From assembly GCA_016190055.1 (NCBI GenBank), contig JACPRH010000022.1, positions 1-35,946 of the forward strand: DNA of 35,946 nucleotides, written 5' to 3'. The notes under the pieces were generated by a model. That model ran no database searches and was not told where the DNA came from. It worked only from the letters and a program-made list of their open reading frames with translations. This DNA is from Nitrososphaerota archaeon. Lineage in GTDB: Archaea; Thermoproteota; Nitrososphaeria; Nitrososphaerales; JACPRH01. The stretch's first letter is position 1. The number at the start of each line of letters is the position of its first letter. The position numbers were made by a program, and so were the translations under genes. Of the stretch, positions 16,660 through 24,690 are shown in pieces.

Positions 16660-17595
16660 TTGAAGCGAATGGTTAAGTTTGGAGTTGGGCTTATTCCGGA
16701 TGAGGATCACAGCCTTACTGTTACACGTGCAGTGAAGGCTGAGAAGGCGGGGTTTGACTATGCGTTAATCAGTGATCATCTGAAGGGCAGAAACGTCTAT
16801 GTGTCACTTACAGTAGTTGCGGAGAATACTCGAACAGTGAAAATTGGGCCCGGCGTCACCAACCCCTACTTAATCCATCCTGCGGTTACCGCTCAGATCC
16901 TTGCGTCTCTAAGTGAAATTGCACCCGGCCGAATAGTATGCGGCATCGGAGCTGGTGATCGAGAAGGTCTCAGAAGACTCGGTGTAGAGCAGAGACGACC
17001 AATCACCGCTGTTAGAAAGGCCGCTCAGACTATCAGCGCACTTCTGGCCGACCGTCGTATTCCGATTCTAATCGGTGCACAGGGAGACCGGATGCTTAGG
17101 CTTGCTGGTGAGATTGGTGATGGCGTCATAGTTAACGCGGCTGATCCTGGTGAGTGTAGACGAGCTGTAGATATTGTGCGGCGAAGCAGCTCAGAGACGG
17201 GTCGAAGTCTTGATGGTTTTGAGTGGGGGGCTGAGATGCCTTTCTCGGTTGCTCCAAGCCGGGATGACGCGGTTAAGCCGGTTCGCTCAAAGGTCGCGGT
17301 CATAGCAGCTGGGTGTCCTGACCCTGTTTTGGGGAGGCTCGGCATTCCGCTGGACGATCGTGAGCGACTTAGAGATGCGCTCAGACGGAGCGATCATGAC
17401 GCGGTTGTTAGAGCGGTGACGCCAGAGATGGTTGATTCGCTGTCGGTCGCTGGGACACCTGACGCTTGTTTCGAGAAAATTCAGCAGTTAATCAAGAGTG
17501 GCGTTACGCTGCTGGTGCTGGCTCCACCTCTTGGACCGACTTGGGATGAAGCAGTTAACCTGATCGCGGAGAAAGTTCTGCCAAATATACGTTGA
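16660..17595 (+). CDS. Divergent Mer paralog, luciferase-like F420 oxidoreductase
   Basis: A 311-residue luciferase-like (TIM-barrel) protein, clearly related to the Mer at 33167-34177 but shorter. Shared segments are YALISDHLKGRNVYVSL, VKIGPGVTNPYLIHPAVTAQ, EIAPGRIVCGIGAGD, IPILIGAQGDRMLRLAGEIGDGVIVNA and LGPTWDEAVN. It lacks about 22 residues present in the other copy between ISALLADRR and the IGAQG strand. The function may be methylene-H4MPT reduction with a different partner, or another F420-dependent reaction. GAGGTGA 6 bp before the TTG at 16660 supports that start; an ATG at 16669 is possible. It converges on the DHPS-related gene with 2 bp between stops. Confidence 0.82.
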   Translation: MKRMVKFGVGLIPDEDHSLTVTRAVKAEKAGFDYALISDHLKGRNVYVSLTVVAENTRTVKIGPGVTNPYLIHPAVTAQILASLSEIAPGRIVCGIGAGDREGLRRLGVEQRRPITAVRKAAQTISALLADRRIPILIGAQGDRMLRLAGEIGDGVIVNAADPGECRRAVDIVRRSSSETGRSLDGFEWGAEMPFSVAPSRDDAVKPVRSKVAVIAAGCPDPVLGRLGIPLDDRERLRDALRRSDHDAVVRAVTPEMVDSLSVAGTPDACFEKIQQLIKSGVTLLVLAPPLGPTWDEAVNLIAEKVLPNIR

Positions 17596-17597
17596 AA

Positions 17598-19166
17598 TCA
17601 GAAGATAGGCGAGTCTTGAACATAGCTTCGCCCTAGCTTCAAAGCAATCTCAGCTTTCGTCACCTCGGCGCCGAGGTAAGCTGCATGCTCGAGACTGGAG
17701 AGCAGATTCTTCTGAACCGCAGTCTTGTACACAGCGGCAGCGTTATCTCCCCTTATGATTAGGTCAGGCTTCTCGAGATCTGGTCGAGTGTAGTGTAGAA
17801 GAACTATTTCGCTACTGCTTCGGTCTAAGAGGATCTTGAAGCAGCCTTTCGGATCGGATCCGGAGCGGCCGACCTCTTCAGCTTTAACTGAAGATACTTC
17901 AGAGAGCAGGTTTTGGTTGAACAGCTCATCCTTTCTACGCTTCTCCTTCAAAATTAGGAGGTCGAGCCCGAGATCTTTAGGAGCAGAGTTCCGCCTCCGC
18001 GCTAGGAACATCATATCCGAGAGTTTTGAGAGCTCCGCGACGCTGCCACGCGCCTTATCGCTCACTTCGGTCGTCAACAAAATACTCACCTCCAGCTCCG
18101 CAGATATCCCCGCGAACACAGCGTTAGCCCCCGGTGTGTCAGCATCAAGAAGCTCAATCGCGTTACCTACGCCGAGCATCATCAATTCATCAGGGTGCAG
18201 ACGCCGAAAACGCTCCGCCGCCAAGATTGACTCCACCGATCCTGGGTGAATAAGTGGGTCAAGTATTGGATCAGCTATCAGTTTGGTGAAGCCTGCACGT
18301 CTAGCCCGCTCAAAGTTCTGTTCAAGCAGCTGAACCTTCGCAGCCGCCTCCTTAGGGAAGAGTGAACGGCGAAAATCAGTAGGTATTACGACGGCAGGAA
18401 TATGTGAAGCGAAGCGAGTTACTGCGTCAAGGTTTCCTCCGTCAAGGCTCAGTATTAGATCTGCGCCCGCTGAGACTGCTGATTCGATCTCCGCAGGATC
18501 TAGGCTGTCGATGCTGACCGGTAAATCAACAGCGCTCTTCACAATCTTGACTGCGCGGAAAACGTCTTTAGGTTGGGAGAGCCCAGCGATCATTCCGATG
18601 TCTATGATGTCGGCACCGGATTCGGCGTAGTAAATGGCTCGGCGTCTGATTTCTTCGTCAAGCATCTTTGGGGTGTCGACGATCTCGGCGAGTACTCGGG
18701 CTGGGAAGTCTCGGCCCACCGCGAGGTTTCCTATCTTCATGTTTCCCGGTCGCTTCAGAAGCTCTTCCCGGTTCGCCTCGGCTTCGCGGATAGATTCTAG
18801 CGCGATGCGGCTTAGCTGTTCGCGGATGAGGTCACAAGCAGGGATCGTTGTGGATAGCCTGATTTTGTCTTCGCTGAGCAGGTTGAGCACGGAGGGCAGA
18901 TCCGCTGCGTAACGCGGGCCCTTGAACGTCTGGATACCCACCTCTTCAGAGATTGTTGAAACGTCGCCTTTGACCAGCCCCGGCACCATCACTAAACCAA
19001 AGCCCTTTACGTCTCGGCTCTTGAGATGCGAGGCTATGTAGCGGGAGGTCATCAGCGCGGCGACGGCGAAAGGTAGAGCAACAACCTCAGCCTTCAAACG
19101 GCTCTCTGAGGCGTATCTTCTCACAATAGGCTCCGCCAACCGCCCCGTCACCAGAAGAATCTTCAT
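17598..19166 (-). CDS. Dihydropteroate synthase-related protein (MJ0107 type)
   Basis: A 522-residue archaeal relative of dihydropteroate synthase, with a central TIM barrel. In the middle, KIGNLAVGRDFPARVLAEIVD, ESGADIIDIGMIAG, VDLPVSIDSLDPAEIESAVSAGADLILSLDGGN and FTKLIADPILDPLIHPGS follow the DHPS order. The first ~150 residues form an extra domain (LVTGRLAEPIVRRYASES), and residues after ~400 a further one. The family (TIGR00284 as I recall) is tied to H4MPT synthesis, where a DHPS-like enzyme joins the pterin diphosphate to the ribofuranosylaminobenzene made by MptG. The exact reaction is inferred. An ATG start lies behind a TATA-like box at 19202-19211. Confidence 0.85.
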   Translation of the reverse strand: MKILLVTGRLAEPIVRRYASESRLKAEVVALPFAVAALMTSRYIASHLKSRDVKGFGLVMVPGLVKGDVSTISEEVGIQTFKGPRYAADLPSVLNLLSEDKIRLSTTIPACDLIREQLSRIALESIREAEANREELLKRPGNMKIGNLAVGRDFPARVLAEIVDTPKMLDEEIRRRAIYYAESGADIIDIGMIAGLSQPKDVFRAVKIVKSAVDLPVSIDSLDPAEIESAVSAGADLILSLDGGNLDAVTRFASHIPAVVIPTDFRRSLFPKEAAAKVQLLEQNFERARRAGFTKLIADPILDPLIHPGSVESILAAERFRRLHPDELMMLGVGNAIELLDADTPGANAVFAGISAELEVSILLTTEVSDKARGSVAELSKLSDMMFLARRRNSAPKDLGLDLLILKEKRRKDELFNQNLLSEVSSVKAEEVGRSGSDPKGCFKILLDRSSSEIVLLHYTRPDLEKPDLIIRGDNAAAVYKTAVQKNLLSSLEHAAYLGAEVTKAEIALKLGRSYVQDSPIF

Positions 19167-19201
19167 TGAAGACCTACGCTACGCTGCCTTACGAATAAAC
19201 A

Positions 19202-19211
19202 GGATATAAAG
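19202..19211 (-). promoter_or_regulatory. TATA-like box of the DHPS-related gene
   Basis: CTTTATATCC on the minus strand, centred 40 bp before the ATG at 19166, placing transcription start near 19180. Confidence 0.5.
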
Positions 19212-19258
19212 CCGTTAAGCGCGGGACCAGTTGGATTTTTAGGATGAATAGTAGTTGA

Positions 19259-20377
19259 TTAGCTTGAGGCGTCGCTACCAGCCGGATCCTTGTGGCACTC
19301 TTGCTTTAGTATCTGCTCATACTTGCCATCGGTCTTCTTGGGGCGGCGGTTAATCAGAACCGCTGCTATCAACACGGCTACGACCGTGATGCCCAAAATG
19401 TAGACGTTGAGAGCTAATGGTACAGAGGTGGTGGCAGCTGCGCCGCCGGTCTGGGATCCTAGGTTCCATTGGAATACTCGTTCAGGAACATCATAGACGT
19501 TTCGAATTGTGAGTTTGAGAGTGTTGGTTTCGCCGACGGGTGGGAAGATTAGGGCACCCGATAGGTGATGACCTCCGCTGGCGCCGTCCCATTTCAAAGG
19601 TGTGTATTTGCTCCCACTAGATGTTTCCAGAGTCGAGATCTTAGCGAAGTCATAGTCTAGGCTACCCTGATGAGTGGTGATGCTGATGTTAAAGACAATC
19701 TGCCCCGTCGGGCTGAACCCTTGAGGCGTGATCTCGAAGGAGACGCCCCCCGCTTCATTGGTGACTGGTTGAAGCCCGCTTGTTTGAGCAGCACCTCCAT
19801 CTGATGTTGGGGCAAATGGGGGTATTGATGAAAGTGTGAGGCCGGTTAGTATGATGACTGAGGTGGCTATCGCGGTGTTTCTGACGCGCGTCATATCGTA
19901 GCGAAATATCTTCTTAGCAAACTCGTTTTCGACTGGGACGCCGTGTTGCTGCATCACCATCAGCATAAAGGTGATCCCGACGATGTTGGATAGTAATCCG
20001 AGGGCCATGAAGATTGACTGATATTGAATTAGGACTACAGTGGCGGCTGATAGTCCGAGGATGGGAAGGACATCGGTTAGATGATGTAGACAGCACGCGA
20101 TCATTGAGGTGGTTGAGATGCCTCCGGATGCGGCGACACTTCCGGTCGCAGCGGTGTCAACTCTTGCGCGGAAGGCGGCTCTAATGTGAGAGTAGAGCCC
20201 AACTTGGATTCCGAAGCCTACAGTGAGCGGCACGATCCAGTAAATCCATTGAGTAAGCTGCTGCATCGCGTAGCCGAATGACTCAAAAATCGTCAGGACT
20301 AGAATGTATACTAGAAACAGGGCAAGACTACCTGTTGCACCCATTAACGCTGCTTGATCTGTGACACGACGGGTCAT
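19259..20377 (-). CDS. Membrane protein with CCxHH motif and WDGxxGGHH ectodomain
   Basis: A 372-residue integral membrane protein I cannot name. Hydrophobic spans lie near residues 10-34, 43-63, 103-118, 122-144, 168-186 and 321-343. Just before the third is SMIACCLHHLTDVLPILGLSA (Cys95, Cys96, His98, His99), a likely metal- or heme-binding patch at the membrane face. Residues 211-306 form a beta-rich domain with THQGSLDYDF and KWDGASGGHHLSG, another possible metal site. It is the last of three coupled genes; its ATG overlaps the stop of the 62-aa gene (ATGA). The neighbouring CxxCH protein suggests a role in electron transfer or metal handling. Copper handling is one idea, unproven. Confidence 0.75.
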   Translation of the reverse strand: MTRRVTDQAALMGATGSLALFLVYILVLTIFESFGYAMQQLTQWIYWIVPLTVGFGIQVGLYSHIRAAFRARVDTAATGSVAASGGISTTSMIACCLHHLTDVLPILGLSAATVVLIQYQSIFMALGLLSNIVGITFMLMVMQQHGVPVENEFAKKIFRYDMTRVRNTAIATSVIILTGLTLSSIPPFAPTSDGGAAQTSGLQPVTNEAGGVSFEITPQGFSPTGQIVFNISITTHQGSLDYDFAKISTLETSSGSKYTPLKWDGASGGHHLSGALIFPPVGETNTLKLTIRNVYDVPERVFQWNLGSQTGGAAATTSVPLALNVYILGITVVAVLIAAVLINRRPKKTDGKYEQILKQECHKDPAGSDASS

Positions 20378-20562
20378 TCTTGCGATGGCACCTTAACTAA
20401 GCTGGATAATCGCGCGGGTTTACCTGTATGCAAATTTACAAGTCCCAAGTTTACAATAGGTGCAAACGTTGTATAGATCCTCTTTTGGGCAGACGAGTCG
20501 AGCCTTAGGTTTTGTGGTAGGTAAGAAGAGGCAATAATTACCGGCATTAGAGTACTTCTCAT
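20374..20562 (-). CDS. Small conserved-context peptide, 62 aa
   Basis: A real gene by context, although short. AAGGAGAT stands 6-8 bp before the ATG and overlaps the last codons of the upstream CxxCH gene, whose stop is 4 bp away. Its own stop overlaps the next ATG as ATGA. The 62 residues have no membrane span. The tail LHTGKPARLSSLVK resembles the strand-turn of thioredoxin-like SCO proteins (GKPVRLSDL), so it may be a truncated redoxin, but there is no active-site CxxxC. Function unknown. Confidence 0.55.
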   Translation of the reverse strand: MRSTLMPVIIASSYLPQNLRLDSSAQKRIYTTFAPIVNLGLVNLHTGKPARLSSLVKVPSQE

Positions 20563-20566
20563 GTTA

Positions 20567-20977
20567 CTATCTCCTTAGGATGACGAATTTCACCACGACA
20601 ACAGCAGCCACCGCAGCTGTAGCGAGGAAAACTATTATGTCGATTCCGATTCCAATTCCTGAGGATGTTGCTCCAGAGTACGATCTGGGATCTCCTGGAT
20701 AGGTGCCTGCCGACAGCTCTTTTGCGTTGGAGTATCCATCTCCGTCAGAGTCTAGGTTGCCGATGTTTGTGATTGAGTGCCCACTGTCCGCAAAGTCTGC
20801 GCCGAAGGAGTTGAGTCCGTTCATTCCGGAGGATGAGGTGTGGCAGAGAGTGCATTGATCTTTGAAGGCTTGCGGCACCTCGGCCATGTACATGGGCTTG
20901 CTGTATGCTAATGGGAGCATAGCGGCTACGGTGATTAGAATTATCAGAGCGGTTATCGGTGCTTCTTTACGTATCAA
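20567..20977 (-). CDS. Membrane-anchored CxxCH protein with calcium-type loop
   Basis: A 136-residue exported protein. Residues 7-26 are a signal sequence or first anchor; Cys42-Thr-Leu-Cys45-His46 is a c-type heme motif; LNSFGADF follows; LDSDGDGYSNAKE (75-87) is an acidic calcium-type loop of the thrombospondin-3/EF-hand kind, ending GTYPGDP; residues 108-132 are a C-terminal membrane anchor. The combination of CxxCH, N-FG and LDSDGDG is recalled from bacterial heme proteins. Cytochrome c maturation genes are not in view, so heme attachment is inferred. The TTG start has GAGG 9 bp before it. It leads a three-gene operon and reads away from the Lrp regulator. Confidence 0.78.
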   Translation of the reverse strand: MIRKEAPITALIILITVAAMLPLAYSKPMYMAEVPQAFKDQCTLCHTSSSGMNGLNSFGADFADSGHSITNIGNLDSDGDGYSNAKELSAGTYPGDPRSYSGATSSGIGIGIDIIVFLATAAVAAVVVVKFVILRR

Positions 20978-21001
20978 GTATTGCTTCCTCGGTTTATCTG
21001 G

Positions 21002-21014
21002 ATCGGAGACCGAT
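21002..21014. promoter_or_regulatory. Inverted repeat between CxxCH operon and Lrp gene
   Basis: ATCGG-AGA-CCGAT lies 25-37 bp before the TTG of the CxxCH gene, in the 149-bp divergent region. The 5-3-5 form and GAGAC centre resemble the TATAG-AGA-CTATA site at the fwd promoter. It may be an operator; chance is possible at this length. Confidence 0.3.
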
Positions 21015-21126
21015 TCATCAGGTATTTGTCTTTTGCTTTCTCCTAAGAATGGAGAGGGTTGTTGTAAGTGAGGATTCGGAAAGCATTAGGTAATCTGGCT
21101 TGCTATGAGAAAAGCATATAGGGGAT

Positions 21127-21765
21127 ATGAGTTTCGCAAAGTGTAAGGAAGGAAGAACTAGGTTGGAGCTTGACGCTGTGGATTACCGCATACTTGTGTC
21201 GTTACAGAAGGACAGCCGGATGGCCATTAAAGACGTTGCTCGAGAGGCGAATGTGAGTCTTCCGACGGCTCGTACTAGAATTAAGCGTCTCATTGATATT
21301 GGTGTGATTAAGCAGTTCACCACAATTCTTGATCAGGAAAAGCTCTTCGGCGGCGTCACCGCATTGATCAGTTTGAAGTGCGAAGTCCCTGATTTGAAAA
21401 ACGTCGGAGGAGAGATTAAGCAGATGGACGAGGTCTCCGACGCATACTTCACCACCGGAGAACATAACTTGACAGTGAAGGTCTCTGTTCCAGACCTTAA
21501 GGCACTCGACGAATTCGTGACCACGAAGCTAGGCGCCGTCCAAGGCCTCAAATACGTCCGAAGCGATATGGTAACCGGGACAATCAAAGAACATTACGAC
21601 ACGCCTCTCCGACCGGGATACGGAGTAAGAATCCCTTGTCAAACCTGCAAGAAGGATATCAGGGGAGACATGGTGAAGATGAACATCGGAGGACACGAAT
21701 TCTACTTCTGCTGCACAAGCTGCGCGGGACTATTCAAGAAGGAAAGAGAAAGCCTCGTATCCTAA
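21127..21765 (+). CDS. Lrp/AsnC regulator with C-terminal TRASH domain
   Basis: A 212-residue transcription regulator. Residues 12-62 are an AsnC-type helix-turn-helix (LDAVDYRILVSLQKDSRMAIKDVAREANVSLPTARTRIKRL), 68-145 the ligand-binding alpha/beta domain, and 170-205 a TRASH metal-sensing domain with IPCQTCKKDI and FYFCCTSCAGLFK. In archaea such fusions sense copper or other metals. It sits next to a CxxCH operon and a peroxiredoxin, so metal or redox control of these is plausible. AAGCATATA at 21112-21120 would start transcription near 21143, after the ATG at 21127; the TTG at 21163 with GGAAGG before it, giving a start at LDAVDYR, may be the true start. Confidence 0.92.
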   Translation: MSFAKCKEGRTRLELDAVDYRILVSLQKDSRMAIKDVAREANVSLPTARTRIKRLIDIGVIKQFTTILDQEKLFGGVTALISLKCEVPDLKNVGGEIKQMDEVSDAYFTTGEHNLTVKVSVPDLKALDEFVTTKLGAVQGLKYVRSDMVTGTIKEHYDTPLRPGYGVRIPCQTCKKDIRGDMVKMNIGGHEFYFCCTSCAGLFKKERESLVS

Positions 21766-21863
21766 CCTGACGACACCCAAGGCAAATCGGCAGCTAGACT
21801 AGTAGATAGCTTAGCGTAGAAAAATTGTACTAAGCCTTATTAGATTCGAATTCAAAATTAGCT

Positions 21864-21877
21864 TATGTCTAGACATA
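21864..21877. promoter_or_regulatory. 14-bp palindrome upstream of peroxiredoxin
   Basis: TATGTCTAGACATA is a perfect 14-bp palindrome about 38 bp before the peroxiredoxin ATG, in the 146-bp gap after the Lrp-TRASH gene. Size, symmetry and place fit a dimeric repressor or activator site. A looser inverted pair (GCTTAG 21809-21814, CTAAGC 21830-21835) lies further up. Confidence 0.45.
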
Positions 21878-21914
21878 GTCAGGCTGAGCCTACTATTCAA
21901 ACTGAGGCTGATTG

Positions 21915-22484
21915 ATGCTGATGATGAAGATCAGTGAGCGGATACCGGATTTTGAGTTAAACGCGTATCACAACGGCGAAATAAAGAAATTCAGACTGTC
22001 TGAGTTTCGCGGTAAATGGCTTGTTCTCGTTTTCTACCCGGCTGACTTTACCTTCATCTGTCCGACTGAGCTGCGGGAGATGTCTGCCAGATATGAGAAG
22101 TTCAAGGAGCAGGACGCGGAGATAGTTAGCATCAGCACCGACAGCGCCTATGTTCACAAAGCTTGGCATGACGCCTCCAAGGCCGTTAGCCAAGTTCAGT
22201 TCCCGATGCTGGCTGATCCGACAAACGTTGTCTGCCGAGCCTTCGGAACCTATATTGAAAATGAGGGGCTCTCGCTGAGAGCAACCTTCATCATTGATCC
22301 AGACGGAATACTGAAGGCGATGGAGATGCATGACAATAGCATCGGAAGAAGCGCCCGAGAAATTCTTCGCAAACTAACCGCAGCAAAATACGTCAGAGAA
22401 CACCCAGGAGAAGTTTGCCCAGTAAACTGGGAGCCCGGTCAAGAAACCCTCAAACCAGGCGTTGAGCTGATTGGCAGAATATAG
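21915..22484 (+). CDS. Typical 2-Cys peroxiredoxin (AhpC type)
   Basis: Reduces hydrogen peroxide and organic peroxides. The 189 residues have the peroxidatic Cys49 in DFTFICPTE and the resolving Cys168 in GEVCPVNW, so it is a 2-Cys AhpC/Prx1-type enzyme. Further family segments are FYPADF and ATFIIDPDG. TGAGG lies 7 bp before the ATG at 21915; the TTG at 21912 is less likely. No AhpF or dedicated reductase is adjacent. A perfect palindrome precedes the gene, pointing to specific control, perhaps by the neighbouring Lrp-TRASH protein. Confidence 0.95.
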   Translation: MLMMKISERIPDFELNAYHNGEIKKFRLSEFRGKWLVLVFYPADFTFICPTELREMSARYEKFKEQDAEIVSISTDSAYVHKAWHDASKAVSQVQFPMLADPTNVVCRAFGTYIENEGLSLRATFIIDPDGILKAMEMHDNSIGRSAREILRKLTAAKYVREHPGEVCPVNWEPGQETLKPGVELIGRI

Positions 22485-22503
22485 ATAGACCGATACCGGC
22501 AGG

Positions 22504-23673
22504 TTAAGCCCGTTCTTTCAGCTGGGCTAGCACCGTCTTTAGGTCAGCTGGGAAGGCTTTCAGATACTTAGCTTCGGTATGAGGCATCACCACGACCCGT
22601 ATATGGGTTGGGAAAAGTGAGAGAGCCCAGCCTTTCTTAGCGAGTGCATCCACAACGATGCTGTTGTCTAGGCCGGGGCAGGTGAAACCCACTATATTCA
22701 TCGTTGGCTCAGCCAGCAGATGGACACCATCGATCTGCCGTAAATCACCGACTAAGATTGATGTATTTTCTATGCACTGCTTCACAATCTGCCGGTAGCC
22801 GCTTCTGCCTAGCCGCTTCAAAGCTGCCCATACGGCGACCGCTGGTGCGCCGGGCCTCGTGCCCGTTATGGTGGTGAACTTTGTTCGCCCCTTACCTATG
22901 TATAGCACTGATCTGCTGATCGCTGATAGGAGAGATTGGTCTCGGAACAATATGCCTCCTGCCGGGAGCGGGCAGAGCCCCATCTTATGCGGGTCGACGG
23001 TGATCGATTTGACACCTGGAGCCTTAAAGTCGAATACTCCTTTGTAGAGTCCGAGGTCCTCTAGGAAGGGGAGAACAAAGCCGCCGAAGGCCGCGTCGAT
23101 ATGCAGGTAAACATCGTGTTCAAGAGCGATGTCCGAGAGCTCTGTGATAGGATCGACTGTTCCTAGACCGGTTGAGCCGGCTACACCAATTACTGCTAGC
23201 GTGTTTCCACCGATTTTTTTACGCATCTTGGATGCGTCAACAGTGAAATTACTGGTTAGAGGAATCTTTACGAGTTTCAGTTCAAGAAGATTTGCTGCGG
23301 TTTCGAATGAGAAGTGCGTTGATTCGGGGAGAAGAACTTCTCGGCGACCCTTTTTGTCGAGGCTGCGAGCGACCCAGAGAGCTGTGATGTTGGCTTCGGT
23401 GCCGCCGGAGATTATGTGCCCTTTTGCTTCTGCGTTGGAGAGCAGGCTTCCCAGCATTGAGACGGCTTCCTGTTCAATTTGCGCTGTGCCGGGGAAGAGG
23501 GATTCGTCTCCAAGATTCTTTTCGAGGGCGAGGCTGTAGGCCTTCCGGGCTGCGTCAAGCGGCTCAGAGCACATTGAGCACAGGATTCCATCTGAGCTGT
23601 ACTGAGCATCTCTGCTAAGCAGCTTCTTAAGAGCCTTGAAGACAGCGGCATCGCTTAAGCTGTGCTCATCCAT
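22504..23673 (-). CDS. mfnA: L-tyrosine decarboxylase MfnA
   Basis: A 389-residue pyridoxal-phosphate decarboxylase of the group II family. Marks are IISGGTEANITALWVAR, STHFSF with His120, HIDAAFGGF with Asp193, and the cofactor lysine Lys230 in ITVDPHKMGLCPLPAGG. Archaeal MfnA makes tyramine from tyrosine for methanofuran; related enzymes decarboxylate aspartate for CoA in archaea without methanofuran, and I cannot rule this out from sequence alone. The MfnD, E and F genes nearby favour tyrosine. It starts at an ATG 44 bp after mptG and probably ends the DUF1464-DUF447-mptG-mfnA run. Confidence 0.88.
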   Translation of the reverse strand: MDEHSLSDAAVFKALKKLLSRDAQYSSDGILCSMCSEPLDAARKAYSLALEKNLGDESLFPGTAQIEQEAVSMLGSLLSNAEAKGHIISGGTEANITALWVARSLDKKGRREVLLPESTHFSFETAANLLELKLVKIPLTSNFTVDASKMRKKIGGNTLAVIGVAGSTGLGTVDPITELSDIALEHDVYLHIDAAFGGFVLPFLEDLGLYKGVFDFKAPGVKSITVDPHKMGLCPLPAGGILFRDQSLLSAISRSVLYIGKGRTKFTTITGTRPGAPAVAVWAALKRLGRSGYRQIVKQCIENTSILVGDLRQIDGVHLLAEPTMNIVGFTCPGLDNSIVVDALAKKGWALSLFPTHIRVVVMPHTEAKYLKAFPADLKTVLAQLKERA

Positions 23674-23717
23674 ACTATGGTTGACGCCTCGCTAAACGAA
23701 ACGCAGCCATTTACTGG

Positions 23718-24689
23718 TCAGATATCCTCCGAAACTTTGACAGTTGCGCCATTGTTATTGGCGGCAGTATAGAAGACCTTGCCCCCGACAGAGGTGTCTA
23801 GGAAGGCTTGAACCTGTTTTACAAGAGACTCTGCGGCGGAGCGACCTTTAACAAGCCCGTAGACCGCTGGCCCCCAAGAGCTTTGACCGGCCCCATAGGC
23901 GCCCTCATTCAACAGGAAGCTCACCGTTTCTGAAACTATGTTTCCGGCGAACTGCCCACCTTGTACGCTGCTGAAGCATTCACCTGTTAACCGTTGAAGA
24001 TCAGTTAACGCAGAGCCGAAGATCCTGATGTCGCGTTCAACTAGGGCGGGTAGCAGCCTCATCACCAGCACCCTGCACATCCGCCCCACTAGTTCAGGCG
24101 GAGCTGATGGAAGATCTGCGAAGGCGCGATCCTCAATTGGGCCACTGTAACCTTTCGAAGCATCAGGTATCGCGACAACTAGAAGCCAATCCTCCGGGAA
24201 AGGCTGGCTAAAGATGATGGGGGCTGGAAGCCTCCTGCTCTCCTCCTCAGTTGGTACACCACCGTCTATGTTGAAACCGCCGTGATCGAATGCTGCGGTG
24301 CCGATGCCGGAGACTGTGCCTCGACCGACTGCGCCGGCCAGTTCACGTGTAGAGCCATCTACAATGTAAAGTGTTGCGAGTGATTTTGCTACGGCCAGCC
24401 GGAGCTGGGTTCCTGATCCGAGGCCGACGTGAGAGGGAATTGTACTCTTCACCTTGATGCGGCACGGCCTCTCGATGTTGAAGTGTTGCAGGAAGGTGGT
24501 GGCCGCTTGCTCTGCACGTCTTCGATCTAGACCTTCTACCTGTAGACTGTCGGATTCGGATGCTTCGAGTATGACGGTGGGCTTCTGGATCGCTAGGCCT
24601 AGTGAGCCGTAGATTCTGCCTAGTCCACCGTTCACGTCAAGTATCCCCATGTGCAGTCGGGCAGGCGTTTTCACGGTGACGATCTTCAT
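23718..24689 (-). CDS. mptG: Beta-ribofuranosylaminobenzene 5'-phosphate synthase
   Basis: Joins phosphoribosyl diphosphate to 4-hydroxybenzoate, the first committed step to the pterin side chain of H4MPT. The protein belongs to the GHMP-kinase-like family: TPARLHMGILDVNGGLGRIYGSLGLAI at the N-terminus, PSHVGLGSGTQLRLAVAKSLA as the glycine-rich loop, RGTVSGIGTAAFDHGGFNIDGG, and GAGQSSWGPAVYGL near the C-terminus. The frame extends to 24734, but the ATG at 24689 is chosen: it follows the DUF447 stop by one base (TAAAATG) and begins MKIVTVKTPARLHMG as expected. This gives 323 residues. Confidence 0.93.
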   Translation of the reverse strand: MKIVTVKTPARLHMGILDVNGGLGRIYGSLGLAIQKPTVILEASESDSLQVEGLDRRRAEQAATTFLQHFNIERPCRIKVKSTIPSHVGLGSGTQLRLAVAKSLATLYIVDGSTRELAGAVGRGTVSGIGTAAFDHGGFNIDGGVPTEEESRRLPAPIIFSQPFPEDWLLVVAIPDASKGYSGPIEDRAFADLPSAPPELVGRMCRVLVMRLLPALVERDIRIFGSALTDLQRLTGECFSSVQGGQFAGNIVSETVSFLLNEGAYGAGQSSWGPAVYGLVKGRSAAESLVKQVQAFLDTSVGGKVFYTAANNNGATVKVSEDI

Positions 24690-24690
24690 T

